12,982 bases of DNA, from contig JAFAPJ010000612.1 of assembly GCA_019247255.1 (NCBI GenBank), positions 1-12,982 on the forward strand, in the 5' to 3' direction. A program made the translations under genes and the position numbers. Under the pieces are notes generated by a model. It made no database searches, was not told the origin of the DNA, and saw nothing but the letters and a program-made list of their open reading frames with translations. The DNA comes from Methylobacteriaceae bacterium (GTDB lineage: Bacteria; Pseudomonadota; Alphaproteobacteria; Rhizobiales; Beijerinckiaceae). Position 1 is the first letter of the stretch; each line of letters begins with the position of its first letter. Shown piece after piece: positions 1 to 6,597 of this stretch.

Positions 1-594
1 TCCATGGTTTACGGCTTCATGCAGCAGACGGGCGGGACGGTGCGCATCGAGAGCACGCCCGGGCTCGGCACGACGGCACGCCTTCTTGTCCCGGTCGCCG
101 AGGCGGCCGCGGGCTTCATCGACGTCGCGGATCTGGACCCGACGGAGGAGGAGGGGGCTGGATACAGCCGCGACGTGAACGATCGGTCTGTGACGGTTCT
201 CCTGGTCGAGGATCAGGAGGAGGTTGGCGACCTCGCGGAAGCGATCCTCACGGATATCGGCTGCACGGTCCTGCGGGCGGCCGACGGGCGGGGCGCGCTC
301 GGCGTGCTCGCCGAGGGCGACCGGATGGGACGGCGGATCGACCTTCTCCTGAGCGACGTCGTCATGCCGGGCGGGCTCAGCGGGTTCGAGCTGGCGGAGG
401 AGGCGAGGCGGCTTCGCCCGCATCTCAAGGTCCTGCTGACCACCGGTTACGCCCATGCGGCGCGGGGGGTCGGGGAGAGCGACTTCCCGCTTCTCGACAA
501 GCCGTACCGCCGCGCCGATCTCGTCGCCAAGGTGCGCGAGATCCTGGACGCGTCGGCGGGGCCCGTGGTGCCGGTCCGCCTGGTCGCGCGTTGA
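1..594 (+). CDS. Hybrid histidine kinase, C-terminal end (5' truncated by window)
   Basis: The reading frame is already open at base 1, so only the end of the gene is present; the Met at base 4 is internal. Counting from that Met, residues 1-30 continue the ATP-binding (HATPase_c) domain after its G2 box (S-MVYGFMQQTGG, then GLGTTARL). A linker leads to a receiver domain at about 63-180, with acidic pair E69/D70, phosphoacceptor D118 in LLLSDVVMPGG, switch T147 in LLTTGY, and K166 in DKPYRR. This is the tail of a membrane or cytosolic sensor kinase that would autophosphorylate on His and pass phosphate to its own receiver. The sensor part lies outside the window, so the signal is unknown. The following kinase has the same kinase-receiver layout and is a diverged paralogue. 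The family call is firm; the specific role cannot be inferred. Confidence 0.9.
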   Translation, partial: SMVYGFMQQTGGTVRIESTPGLGTTARLLVPVAEAAAGFIDVADLDPTEEEGAGYSRDVNDRSVTVLLVEDQEEVGDLAEAILTDIGCTVLRAADGRGALGVLAEGDRMGRRIDLLLSDVVMPGGLSGFELAEEARRLRPHLKVLLTTGYAHAARGVGESDFPLLDKPYRRADLVAKVREILDASAGPVVPVRLVAR

Positions 595-646
595 GCGACG
601 CGGGGCAGGATCGCCCGGGCACCTCACGAGAGAAGGAACGGTCCGC

Positions 647-2437
647 GTGAGCGACGAACACGAGAACCCGCCTTTCAGCGGCGAGGGGCAGCCGCAGGCG
701 CGCGCCGAGGACCTCGTCTCGGGCCAGGGTCAAAGCCGCGGCGTGCCGGCCCAGGGTCAGCTCGACCCGAGCGGCCACTCGCCAACGGGTGGTCCGGGCG
801 TCATGCACTGGCAAGGCGGCACCATCACGCGCGCCGGCCTCGACGATCGCGGGGACGTGTTCTTCGCGGCGATCGAGATGACCCGGATGCCCATGATCCT
901 CACGGACCCCAACATCCCGGACAATCCGATCGCCTTCGCGAACCGCGCCTTCCAGGACCTCACGGGTTACACGGAAGAGGAGATCCTGGGGCGCAACTGC
1001 CGCTTCCTCCAGGGCGCCCAGACCGATCGCGAAGCCGTGCGCGAATTGCGCGAGGCGGTCGCCGAGCAGCGCGCGATCGCGCTCGAGATCCTGAACTACA
1101 AGCGGGACGGCACACCGTTCTGGAACGGCGTCTTCATCGGTCCCGTCTACGACAGCGAGGGCAAGCTCCTCTACTTCTTCGCCTCGCAGCTCGACGTCAC
1201 GCGCCGACGGACCTCCGAGGCCGCCTTCCGGCAGGCGCAGAAGATGGAATCGATCGGGCAGCTCACGGCCGGGCTCGCCCATGACTTCAACAACTTGCTC
1301 CAGATCATCGCGGGCAATCTCGAGTCGATCGCCGACGAGCCGCTGACCGAGCGCCAGACGCGCGCGCTCGACAAGGCGATGCGCTCGACCGATCGGGGCT
1401 CGCGGCTGACGAAGCAGCTCCTCGCCTTCGCCAGGAAGACGCGGCTCGAGCCGAAGCCCACGAACCTGAACACGGTGTTCGTCGAGCTCGGCGACATGCT
1501 CGAATCGACCCTCGGCCAGCATGTGGCCCTGAAACTCGATCTGAAGCCGCGGCTGCCGACGACGCTCGTCGACCCGGTCCATCTCGAGATGGCGCTCCTC
1601 AACGTGCTCATCAACGCGCGCGACGCCATGCCGACAGGCGGCACGGTCACGGCCTCGACCTCGGCTCTCCAGCTCGGCCCCAGCGTCGACAACCCGCAGC
1701 TGAACCCGGGCGAATACGTGGCGATCTCGATCCGGGACGAGGGGGAGGGCATGCCCGCTCACGTGCTCGAGCGGGCGGTGGAGCCGTTCTTCACGACGAA
1801 GGAGGTCGGCAAGGGGACCGGGCTCGGCCTCGCCATGGTCCACGGGTTCGTGCAGCAATCGCGCGGCAAGCTCGAAATCGAGAGCAGGCCCGGAGCCGGC
1901 ACGACGGTGCGGATGCTGTTTCCGGCCGCGGGCGCGATCCCGGCCCGGCCCGAGCTCGCGGGGCCAAGGGGGGCGGCCGCGGACACCTCCAACGTGCGGG
2001 AGCCCGGGCGGGTCGAGACGATCCTGATCGTCGAGGATTCGGACGACGTGCTCGAGCTCGCCGCGAACCACCTCATGAAGCTCGGCTACGCGGTCCTCGT
2101 CGCCCGCAGCGGCGAGGAGGCGCTCGAAGTCTATTCGGCGGCCGGCGGCACGATCGACCTCCTGTTCACGGACGTGGTCATGCCGGGCGGCATCAACGGC
2201 CTGGTTCTCGCCGGACGTCTGCGCGGCCTGCAGCCAAACCTGCCGATCCTGCTCACGACCGGGTACAACGACGAGCTGGTGCTCGAAGGGCCGGGCGCCC
2301 CCGGCATGGACGTCATCGGCAAGCCCTACCGGCGTTCCGAGCTTGGGGACCGGATCCGGGCGGCGCTGAACCGCCGCGACCGCGAGCCGGAGACCCGCCG
2401 CCCGCCGCGCCAGCCTCACCCCGCCGCGGAAGCGTGA
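647..2437 (+). CDS. LOV-domain hybrid histidine kinase (putative blue-light sensor)
   Basis: Predicted 596-residue soluble photoreceptor kinase. The GTG start at 647 is chosen because an AGAAGGA ribosome site (631-637) precedes it by 9 bases; upstream codons in frame overlap the previous gene. Residues 1-60 are a Gly/Gln/Pro-rich, probably disordered tail. Residues ~70-186 form a PAS/LOV domain with the flavin motif GRNCRFLQG (115-123): C118 is the adduct-forming cysteine, and the expected FMN contacts N150, N160 and Q181 are all present. A short linker leads to the dimerisation/phosphoacceptor helix with H212 (AHDFNNLL). The ATP-binding domain follows, with N319/N323, DEGEGM (364-369), EPFFTTK (379-385) and GKGTGLGLAMV (388-398). 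The receiver spans ~457-575 with E463/D464, D509, T538 and K559. No membrane segment is seen. Light-driven FMN-Cys adduct formation should control kinase activity. The LOV-HK-receiver layout resembles the Pseudomonas syringae LOV kinase. No output partner lies beside it. Confidence 0.93.
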   Translation: MSDEHENPPFSGEGQPQARAEDLVSGQGQSRGVPAQGQLDPSGHSPTGGPGVMHWQGGTITRAGLDDRGDVFFAAIEMTRMPMILTDPNIPDNPIAFANRAFQDLTGYTEEEILGRNCRFLQGAQTDREAVRELREAVAEQRAIALEILNYKRDGTPFWNGVFIGPVYDSEGKLLYFFASQLDVTRRRTSEAAFRQAQKMESIGQLTAGLAHDFNNLLQIIAGNLESIADEPLTERQTRALDKAMRSTDRGSRLTKQLLAFARKTRLEPKPTNLNTVFVELGDMLESTLGQHVALKLDLKPRLPTTLVDPVHLEMALLNVLINARDAMPTGGTVTASTSALQLGPSVDNPQLNPGEYVAISIRDEGEGMPAHVLERAVEPFFTTKEVGKGTGLGLAMVHGFVQQSRGKLEIESRPGAGTTVRMLFPAAGAIPARPELAGPRGAAADTSNVREPGRVETILIVEDSDDVLELAANHLMKLGYAVLVARSGEEALEVYSAAGGTIDLLFTDVVMPGGINGLVLAGRLRGLQPNLPILLTTGYNDELVLEGPGAPGMDVIGKPYRRSELGDRIRAALNRRDREPETRRPPRQPHPAAEA

Positions 2438-2443
2438 CCGCTC

Positions 2444-2476
2444 GGGCAGCGCCGCCGCGCCAGGCGGCGGTTGCCC
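2444..2476 (+). terminator. GC-rich hairpin after the LOV kinase gene
   Basis: Seven bases after the LOV kinase stop, GCCGCC (2451-2456) and GGCGGC (2463-2468) form a perfect 6-bp stem with a 6-base loop. An outer GGGCA/TGCCC pairing (2444-2448 with 2472-2476) extends it across a small internal loop. No T-run follows, so it is not a canonical intrinsic terminator. It may stabilise the 3' end or assist factor-dependent termination before argJ. In DNA this rich in GC some such stems arise by chance. Confidence 0.4.
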
Positions 2477-2542
2477 CCGCGCGGGCGATGTGAGACGCGG
2501 CCCCGCGCCGCGAGCCCGAGCGGCCCCGCTTCAGGTGACCCC

Positions 2543-3775
2543 GTGTCCCATCCCGTTTCGCCGCTGGCGCCCGCGCATCTCCCGATCCTGCCGGCCATCC
2601 CGGGCGTGCGCCTTGCGACGGCCGAAGCCGGCATCCGCTACAAGGGGCGCACCGACGTGCTCCTCGCGCTCCTCGACCCCGGTACGGAGGTCGCCGGGGT
2701 CTTCACGCGTTCGCGCTGCCCGTCTGCGCCCGTCGAATGGTGCCGTGAGCGGCTGCCCGGCGGGCAGGCCCGCGCGCTGGTGGTCAACTCGGGCAACGCC
2801 AACGCCTTCACCGGCCTGAAGGGCCGCGAGGCCGTGGCGCTCACGGCTGGCATCGCGGCCGAGGCGGCGGCCTGCCGGCCGGAGGAGGTCTTCCTCGCCT
2901 CGACGGGCGTGATCGGGGAGCCGCTCGACGCGCGCAAGTTCGCGGGCGTGCTCGATCGTTGCGCGGCCGGCGCGACCCCCGACGCGTGGCCCGACGCCGC
3001 CCGCGCCATCATGACGACGGACACCTGCCCGAAGCTCGCGACGCGCCGGGTGCGGATCGGCGATGTCGAGGTCACGCTGAACGGCATCGCCAAAGGGGCC
3101 GGCATGATCGCGCCCGACATGGCCACCATGCTCGCCTTCGTGTTCACGGACGCCGCGGTCGCGGCGCCCGCGCTCGGCGCGATGCTGGCGCGGGGGACGG
3201 AGACCAGCTTCAACTGCGTCACGGTCGACGGCGATACCTCGACCTCCGACACGCTCCTCCTGTTCGCGACGGGCCGCGCCGGCAACGTTCGTGTCGAGCG
3301 CGCCGACGATCCGGCGGCCGAGCCCTTCCGGCGGGCGCTCGACGAGCTCCTCGTCGAGCTTGCCCAGCTCGTCGCCCGCGATGGGGAGGGGGCCCGCAAG
3401 TTCGTGACCGTCGAGATCGAGGGTGCGGAGAGCGACCGCTCAGCTCACCGGATCGCGATGTCCGTCGCGAACTCGCCTCTCGTGAAGACCGCGATCGCCG
3501 GCGAGGACGCGAATTGGGGCCGGGTCGTCATGGCGGTCGGCAAGGCGGGCGAGCCCGCCGATCGCGACCGGCTCGCGATCTGGTTCGGCGATGTCCGGGT
3601 CGCGGCCGAGGGCGCGCGCGACCCCGGCTACGACGAGGCGGCGGCGACCGCCGCCATGAAAAAGGACGAGATCCGCCTCAAGGTCGATCTCGGGATCGGG
3701 CCCGGACGGGCGCGGGTGTGGACCTGCGACCTGACGAAAGCCTATGTCGAGATCAACGGGGATTATCGGTCGTGA
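2543..3775 (+). CDS. argJ: Bifunctional glutamate N-acetyltransferase / amino-acid acetyltransferase ArgJ
   Basis: ArgJ moves the acetyl group from N-acetylornithine to glutamate in the cyclic arginine pathway; bifunctional forms can also use acetyl-CoA (EC 2.3.1.35 and 2.3.1.1). The GTG start at 2543 gives 410 residues, normal for the family, and the N-terminus VSPLAP...[10 protein letters not shown] matches related proteins; AGGTGA lies 4 bases upstream. The precursor self-cleaves before a threonine nucleophile, here T195 in [14 protein letters not shown], yielding alpha and beta chains. Other family marks are NSGNANA (82-88), the oxyanion-hole region STGVIG (120-125), a downstream ANWGR motif, and the typical C-terminus [11 protein letters not shown]. 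Its stop overlaps the start of the next gene by 4 bases (GTGA), suggesting coupled translation. Whether this copy has the acetyl-CoA activity cannot be read from sequence alone. Confidence 0.97.
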   Translation: MSHPVSPLAPAHLPILPAIPGVRLATAEAGIRYKGRTDVLLALLDPGTEVAGVFTRSRCPSAPVEWCRERLPGGQARALVVNSGNANAFTGLKGREAVALTAGIAAEAAACRPEEVFLASTGVIGEPLDARKFAGVLDRCAAGATPDAWPDAARAIMTTDTCPKLATRRVRIGDVEVTLNGIAKGAGMIAPDMATMLAFVFTDAAVAAPALGAMLARGTETSFNCVTVDGDTSTSDTLLLFATGRAGNVRVERADDPAAEPFRRALDELLVELAQLVARDGEGARKFVTVEIEGAESDRSAHRIAMSVANSPLVKTAIAGEDANWGRVVMAVGKAGEPADRDRLAIWFGDVRVAAEGARDPGYDEAAATAAMKKDEIRLKVDLGIGPGRARVWTCDLTKAYVEINGDYRS

Positions 3776-4293
3776 GTCGCTGGGGCGCCTCTGTCGTATT
3801 GCTGATGCTCTGGGCCGTTCCGGCGGCGGAGGCGGGCGAAGCCGCGGCCGCGACGACCGGCGCGACGCAGCCCGCGCCGCGCGTGGGCGCCCCCGACCTG
3901 ACGCTTCCGCCCCTGCCGTCCGTCGAGATCGAGGCGCCGCCGGTCCGGGCGACCGAGCTGCCGATTGATCGGCGCGAGCTCAAGGTCCGGGCGCGGCCGG
4001 CCCCCGCGCCGGCCCTGCGGGCCAACGAGGCGGAAGCGGAGGACGGGCCGGCGGTCCGGCCGGGCAAGCTCGCTCCGGCGCCCGCGCCGCTGCCGGGCCC
4101 TCTCCAGAAGAGCCGCACCGTCGCGCCGCGGACGGGCTCGCCCGACCTTCAGGTGAACGTGGACGACCGCACTTCGATCGGCGTCTTCGGGGAAGCCGGC
4201 CAGATCCAGCGCGAGGACATCCGCACGAACACGGTGCGCCAGACCCGGGACGTCGGGGCCGGAGTCACGCTGCAGTACAAGTTCGGGCAGTGA
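3772..4293 (+). CDS. Small exported proline/alanine-rich protein of unknown function
   Basis: I do not recognise this 173-residue protein. The GTG start overlaps the argJ stop (GTGA), and its own stop overlaps the mutT start in the same way. Residues 1-21 look like a signal peptide: SRW, a hydrophobic run VVLLMLWAV, and a likely signal peptidase I site after AEA (residue 21). Residues ~34-120 are a low-complexity segment rich in Pro, Ala, Glu and Arg, probably an extended periplasmic spacer. Residues ~125-173 are ordinary in composition and end in alternating hydrophobic sequence ([12 protein letters not shown]) that could be a final beta strand. This suggests a periplasmic or outer-membrane-associated protein. 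Its place between two biosynthetic/repair genes gives no clear function. The frame is supported by the tight overlaps at both ends and the sensible signal peptide. Confidence 0.75.
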   Translation: MSRWGASVVLLMLWAVPAAEAGEAAAATTGATQPAPRVGAPDLTLPPLPSVEIEAPPVRATELPIDRRELKVRARPAPAPALRANEAEAEDGPAVRPGKLAPAPAPLPGPLQKSRTVAPRTGSPDLQVNVDDRTSIGVFGEAGQIQREDIRTNTVRQTRDVGAGVTLQYKFGQ

Positions 4294-4697
4294 CCCGGTT
4301 GCTCCTCGTGGTCGCGGTCGCGCTGATCGACCCCGACCGGAGGATCCTTCTCGCGCGAAGGCCGCCCGGCAAAGAGCTCGCGGGATTGTGGGAATTCCCG
4401 GGCGGCAAGGTCGAGCCCGGTGAGCGGCCCGAGGCGACGCTGATCCGGGAGCTGCGTGAGGAGCTTGGCATCGCGGTGGCCGAGCCTTGCCTCGCGCCGC
4501 TCACCTTCGCGAGCCACGCCTACGACGACTTCCACCTCCTGATGCCGCTCTATGCCTGCCGGCGCTGGGACGGGTTCGTGCAGCCGCTCGAAGGGCAGGG
4601 GCTCGCCTGGGTTCGGCCGGGCGACCTGCGCTCCTACCCGATGCCGCCCGCCGACGGCCCGCTCATCCCGCCGCTCGTGGAGCTGCTCGCGGGGTGA
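4290..4697 (+). CDS. mutT: MutT-type Nudix hydrolase (8-oxo-dGTP diphosphatase)
   Basis: A 135-residue Nudix protein, the usual MutT size. It probably hydrolyses 8-oxo-dGTP to the monophosphate, keeping oxidised guanine out of DNA. The complete Nudix box spans residues 39-61 (G-x5-E-x7-REL-x-EE-x-GI), with metal-binding glutamates in RELREELG; it is preceded by the typical ARRPPGKELAGLWEFPGG. The stretch LAWVRPGDLRSYPMPPAD near the end matches the C-terminal part of MutT homologues that positions the base. The GTG start at 4290 overlaps the preceding stop by 4 bases, so translation is probably coupled to the small exported protein and argJ. Substrate choice within the Nudix family cannot be proven from sequence, but the length and C-terminal motif favour MutT over other members. 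Confidence 0.92.
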   Translation: MTRLLLVVAVALIDPDRRILLARRPPGKELAGLWEFPGGKVEPGERPEATLIRELREELGIAVAEPCLAPLTFASHAYDDFHLLMPLYACRRWDGFVQPLEGQGLAWVRPGDLRSYPMPPADGPLIPPLVELLAG

Positions 4698-4717
4698 GAG
4701 CCGGGGAGCGGGAGCCG

Positions 4718-4816
4718 CTACGCGCCCTTTTTCTTGGCCTTTCGCGCTTCCATGTAGCGCCGGAGCACGGCGTTCATGCGGGTCTGGTAGCCGCGGCCGT
4801 CTTCCTTGGTCCGCCC
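4718..4816 (-). pseudogene. C-terminal relic of a BrnA-type antitoxin (DUF4415)
   Basis: Reading the minus strand from an in-frame stop at 4817-4819 to a TAG at 4718-4720 gives 32 codons. They include DGRGYQTRMNAVLRRYMEA, then a basic tail RKAKKKGA. The GxGYQTRMNAVLRxYM pattern is the hallmark C-terminal helix-turn-helix of BrnA/DUF4415 antitoxins, which bind DNA and neutralise a BrnT RNase toxin. The N-terminal two thirds of the antitoxin, its start codon and the toxin gene are all missing, and an in-frame stop precedes the fragment, so it is a decayed remnant. It lies between the 3' ends of two convergent genes, a place where leftover DNA is tolerated. Only one internal ATG could start translation, giving about 19 residues. 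The identification rests on motif memory. Confidence 0.65.
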
Positions 4817-4845
4817 TTAGCTGCCCTGCCTGGCATGACCGAGCG

Positions 4846-5283
4846 TTAAACCCTGAGCGCTTCCAGCGCCGCGCGGGTCGCGTCGGGGATCGCGGTCGGG
4901 CGGCCGGTCGCGCGGTCGACGTAGACGTGGGTAAAGCGGCCGTAGGCGGCCGCGAGCGCGGCGCCGGCCCGGAAGATGCCGATCCGGTATTGGACGGAGG
5001 AGCGGCCGATCTCGGCCACCGCGAGCGCGGTCTCGATCGTTTCCGGAAAGGAGACCGGCTCGAAGAAGGTGCAGCTCGTCTCCGCGACGAGCCCGGTCAC
5101 GGGGCTCCGCTCGAGGTCGAGGAGCCCGGCCTCGATCAGGTGCGCGTTCACGGCCGTGTCGAAATACGAGTAGTAGACGACGTTGTTGACGTGGCGGTAG
5201 GCGTCGTTGTCCATCCAGCGGGTCTGGAGGGGGCGGAACAGCTTGAAGGCGTCCCGCCCCGGCCGCGCCTGGCGCTCCGCCAC
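4846..5283 (-). CDS. Acyl-CoA thioesterase of the 4HBT hotdog family
   Basis: A 145-residue single-hotdog thioesterase that probably hydrolyses acyl-CoA or a related thioester in the cytoplasm. The signature near the N-terminus is TRWMDNDAYRHVNNVVYYSY (residues 21-40): D25 or D27 would be the catalytic acid, HVNN begins the central hotdog helix, and a short region with SCTFFEPVSFP follows. The end is also family-like (GRPTAIPDATRAALEAL). The start is GTG, directly adjoining the TGA stop of the DUF427 gene (TGAGTG), so it is probably translated by termination-reinitiation as the last gene of the minus-strand operon. Its substrate is unknown: members act on short, aromatic or fatty acyl-CoAs. 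A single-domain protein of this length normally works as a dimer or tetramer. Confidence 0.88.
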   Translation of the reverse strand: MAERQARPGRDAFKLFRPLQTRWMDNDAYRHVNNVVYYSYFDTAVNAHLIEAGLLDLERSPVTGLVAETSCTFFEPVSFPETIETALAVAEIGRSSVQYRIGIFRAGAALAAAYGRFTHVYVDRATGRPTAIPDATRAALEALRV

Positions 5284-5637
5284 TCAGGTCCGCTCCTCGA
5301 TCGCGTCGACCTGGTTGCCGTAGAAGGCGAGGTGGCCGGCGATGGCCGCGACCTCGGCCCGGGGCGTCTCGTAGCTCCAGGCGCCGTCGCGCTGCTCGAG
5401 CCCGCCGGCCGTGATCGTGAAATAGCTCGCGTCGCCCTTGTAGGGGCAATGCGTGCGCCGGGCGGTCGGCGCGAACAGGTCCATCTGCACGTCTGCCCGC
5501 GGAATGTACTGGACGGGCGGATAGTTCGCTTCCTTGAGCGTCAGCGCGTTCGTGGTCTCGGCCACGATGACGCCGCCGACGACGACGCGCACGCGATGCG
5601 GGTTCGGGGTCACGGTGATCGGGTGATCGTCCGCCAT
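5284..5637 (-). CDS. DUF427 family protein
   Basis: A 117-residue cytosolic protein of the DUF427 family (Pfam PF04248, also labelled NTP_transf_9). The conserved core is visible: PHRVRVVVGGVIVAETTNAL near the N-terminus, PPVQYIPRADV in the middle, the hallmark HCPYKGDASYF, then WSYETPRAEVAAIAGHLAFY near the C-terminus. The biochemical function is not established. The fold is a small beta barrel and the Cys-Pro-Tyr-Lys motif may mark the functional site. The ATG start has a strong GAGGAGG ribosome site 5-6 bases upstream. It lies 14 bases after the methyltransferase stop and directly abuts the thioesterase start, so the three genes are almost certainly one transcript. A link to thioester or carboxylate metabolism is suggested only by its neighbour. 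Confidence 0.9.
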   Translation of the reverse strand: MADDHPITVTPNPHRVRVVVGGVIVAETTNALTLKEANYPPVQYIPRADVQMDLFAPTARRTHCPYKGDASYFTITAGGLEQRDGAWSYETPRAEVAAIAGHLAFYGNQVDAIEERT

Positions 5638-5651
5638 AGCTTCCTCCTCGT

Positions 5652-6527
5652 TCAGGGCGCCTCGCGCCGGCCGAGCGCGTCGGCGAGACGCACCGTAGCT
5701 GAGCCCGGCTTCAGGGGCTTCGGCTGGCTCTCGTGCGGCGCCCAGCCGGACAGCCAGGCGAGCTCGAAGGTCGCCCGGACACGCCCGTCCGGATCGGCAT
5801 AGCGCTCCGCGTAGATCGCCGCCATGCGCATCAGCGTCCCCCGCTGCAGAAAGGTGCGCCGGCGCTCCGCGAGCGGGTTCGCGAAGCCCATGGCGCGCAG
5901 GTCGGCGAGGAGGCCGAGCGGGTTCGCGTAGCGCACCGTCACCGGCTCGAGATCGGCGACCGGAAGGGCGAAGCCTGCCCGCTGCAGGAGCGTGCCGAGC
6001 GAGCGGATTTCCGCGAAGGGCGCGACGCGCGGGCTCGCCCCGCCTTCGCGCTCGCTTTCCGCCGCCGCGAAGGCGTCGCGCAGCTCGCGCAGGCTGTCGC
6101 CGGCGAGGAGGCAACCGAGGAAAAGGCCGTCCGGCCGGAGCGCCTGCCGGATCTGCAGGAGCGCGCCCGGCAGGTCGTTCGCGGCCTGAAGCGCGAGAAG
6201 CGAGGTCGCGAGGTCGAGACTCGCGGGTGCAAGCGGTACGGCCTCGAGATCCGCGACCGCGTCCGGCCGAGCGCCGCCCGCGACGGGCGCGAGGCGGACC
6301 ACGCGCTCGACCTGGCCGCTTGCCTGCAGCGCGTCCGCGGCCGCTCCCGTCGGCGTGCCGAGATCGGCCGCGAGCGGGAAGCGCCGCGCGACCGTCGAGA
6401 GGCGAAGCCCGAGGTCCTCCGCGGCCCGGGCCAGGAGGAAATCGGCGAAGCCGCGGCCCCCGTGCGCCCGCGCGAGCCGCCGGCGCACGAGGGCGCGGTC
6501 GAAGAGGCGCGGGGCGGGGCCATCCAT
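5652..6527 (-). CDS. NDUFAF5-like SAM-dependent methyltransferase-fold protein
   Basis: A 291-residue class I methyltransferase-fold protein close to mitochondrial NDUFAF5 (C20orf7) and distantly to BioC. Typical marks are the N-terminal LFDRALVRRRLARA (8-21), the substrate-side APFAEIRSLGTLLQRAGF (169-186), NPLGLLADLRAMG (202-214), and the C-terminal GWAPHESQPKPLKPGSA (261-277). The SAM-binding loop is degenerate (ADLGTPTG, 54-61, in place of DxGxGxG), as in other bacterial members. Human NDUFAF5 hydroxylates an arginine of complex I subunit NDUFS7; a complex I assembly role here is inference. The ATG at 6527 is chosen because the protein begins just before the conserved LFDR block. A TTG 12 codons upstream is possible but unsupported. 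It is the first gene of the minus-strand operon and is transcribed away from comF. Confidence 0.88.
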   Translation of the reverse strand: MDGPAPRLFDRALVRRRLARAHGGRGFADFLLARAAEDLGLRLSTVARRFPLAADLGTPTGAAADALQASGQVERVVRLAPVAGGARPDAVADLEAVPLAPASLDLATSLLALQAANDLPGALLQIRQALRPDGLFLGCLLAGDSLRELRDAFAAAESEREGGASPRVAPFAEIRSLGTLLQRAGFALPVADLEPVTVRYANPLGLLADLRAMGFANPLAERRRTFLQRGTLMRMAAIYAERYADPDGRVRATFELAWLSGWAPHESQPKPLKPGSATVRLADALGRREAP

Positions 6528-6597
6528 GGCGGGCCCTATCGCGCCGTTGAGGCCGGCCGCCAAGGGTGCGAGAAGGCGCGGGGTTCGAGGGAAACCG
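6528..6597. promoter_or_regulatory. Divergent promoter region between methyltransferase operon and comF
   Basis: This 70-base spacer must drive the minus-strand operon and possibly comF. On the minus strand, TTGGCG (6558-6563) and GATAGG (6535-6540) are 17 bases apart, a weak sigma70-like pair. Its start point would fall almost on the methyltransferase ATG, implying a nearly leaderless message. For comF only a GAGGGA ribosome site (6587-6592) is clear. No operator repeat beyond a GGCCGGCC palindrome (6551-6558) is visible. Confidence 0.3.

Noticed and set aside
425..2419. 664-codon open frame on the minus strand opposite the LOV kinase
   Set aside because: Its composition is a run of Arg, Glu, Leu and Asp typical of the complement of GC-rich coding sequence. 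The plus strand here has unmistakable LOV, kinase and receiver motifs.
2959..3771. In-frame upstream extension of the small exported protein
   Set aside because: The extension lies inside argJ in another frame and is Arg-rich shadow sequence. The GTG at 3772 gives a sensible signal peptide and a GTGA overlap.
4707..4732. Possible mutT terminator (AGCGG-GAG-CCGCT followed by a T-run)
   Set aside because: The stem is only 5 bp, and the five T residues begin 8 bases after it, inside the Lys-codon tail of the BrnA relic, so the T-run is explained by old coding sequence.
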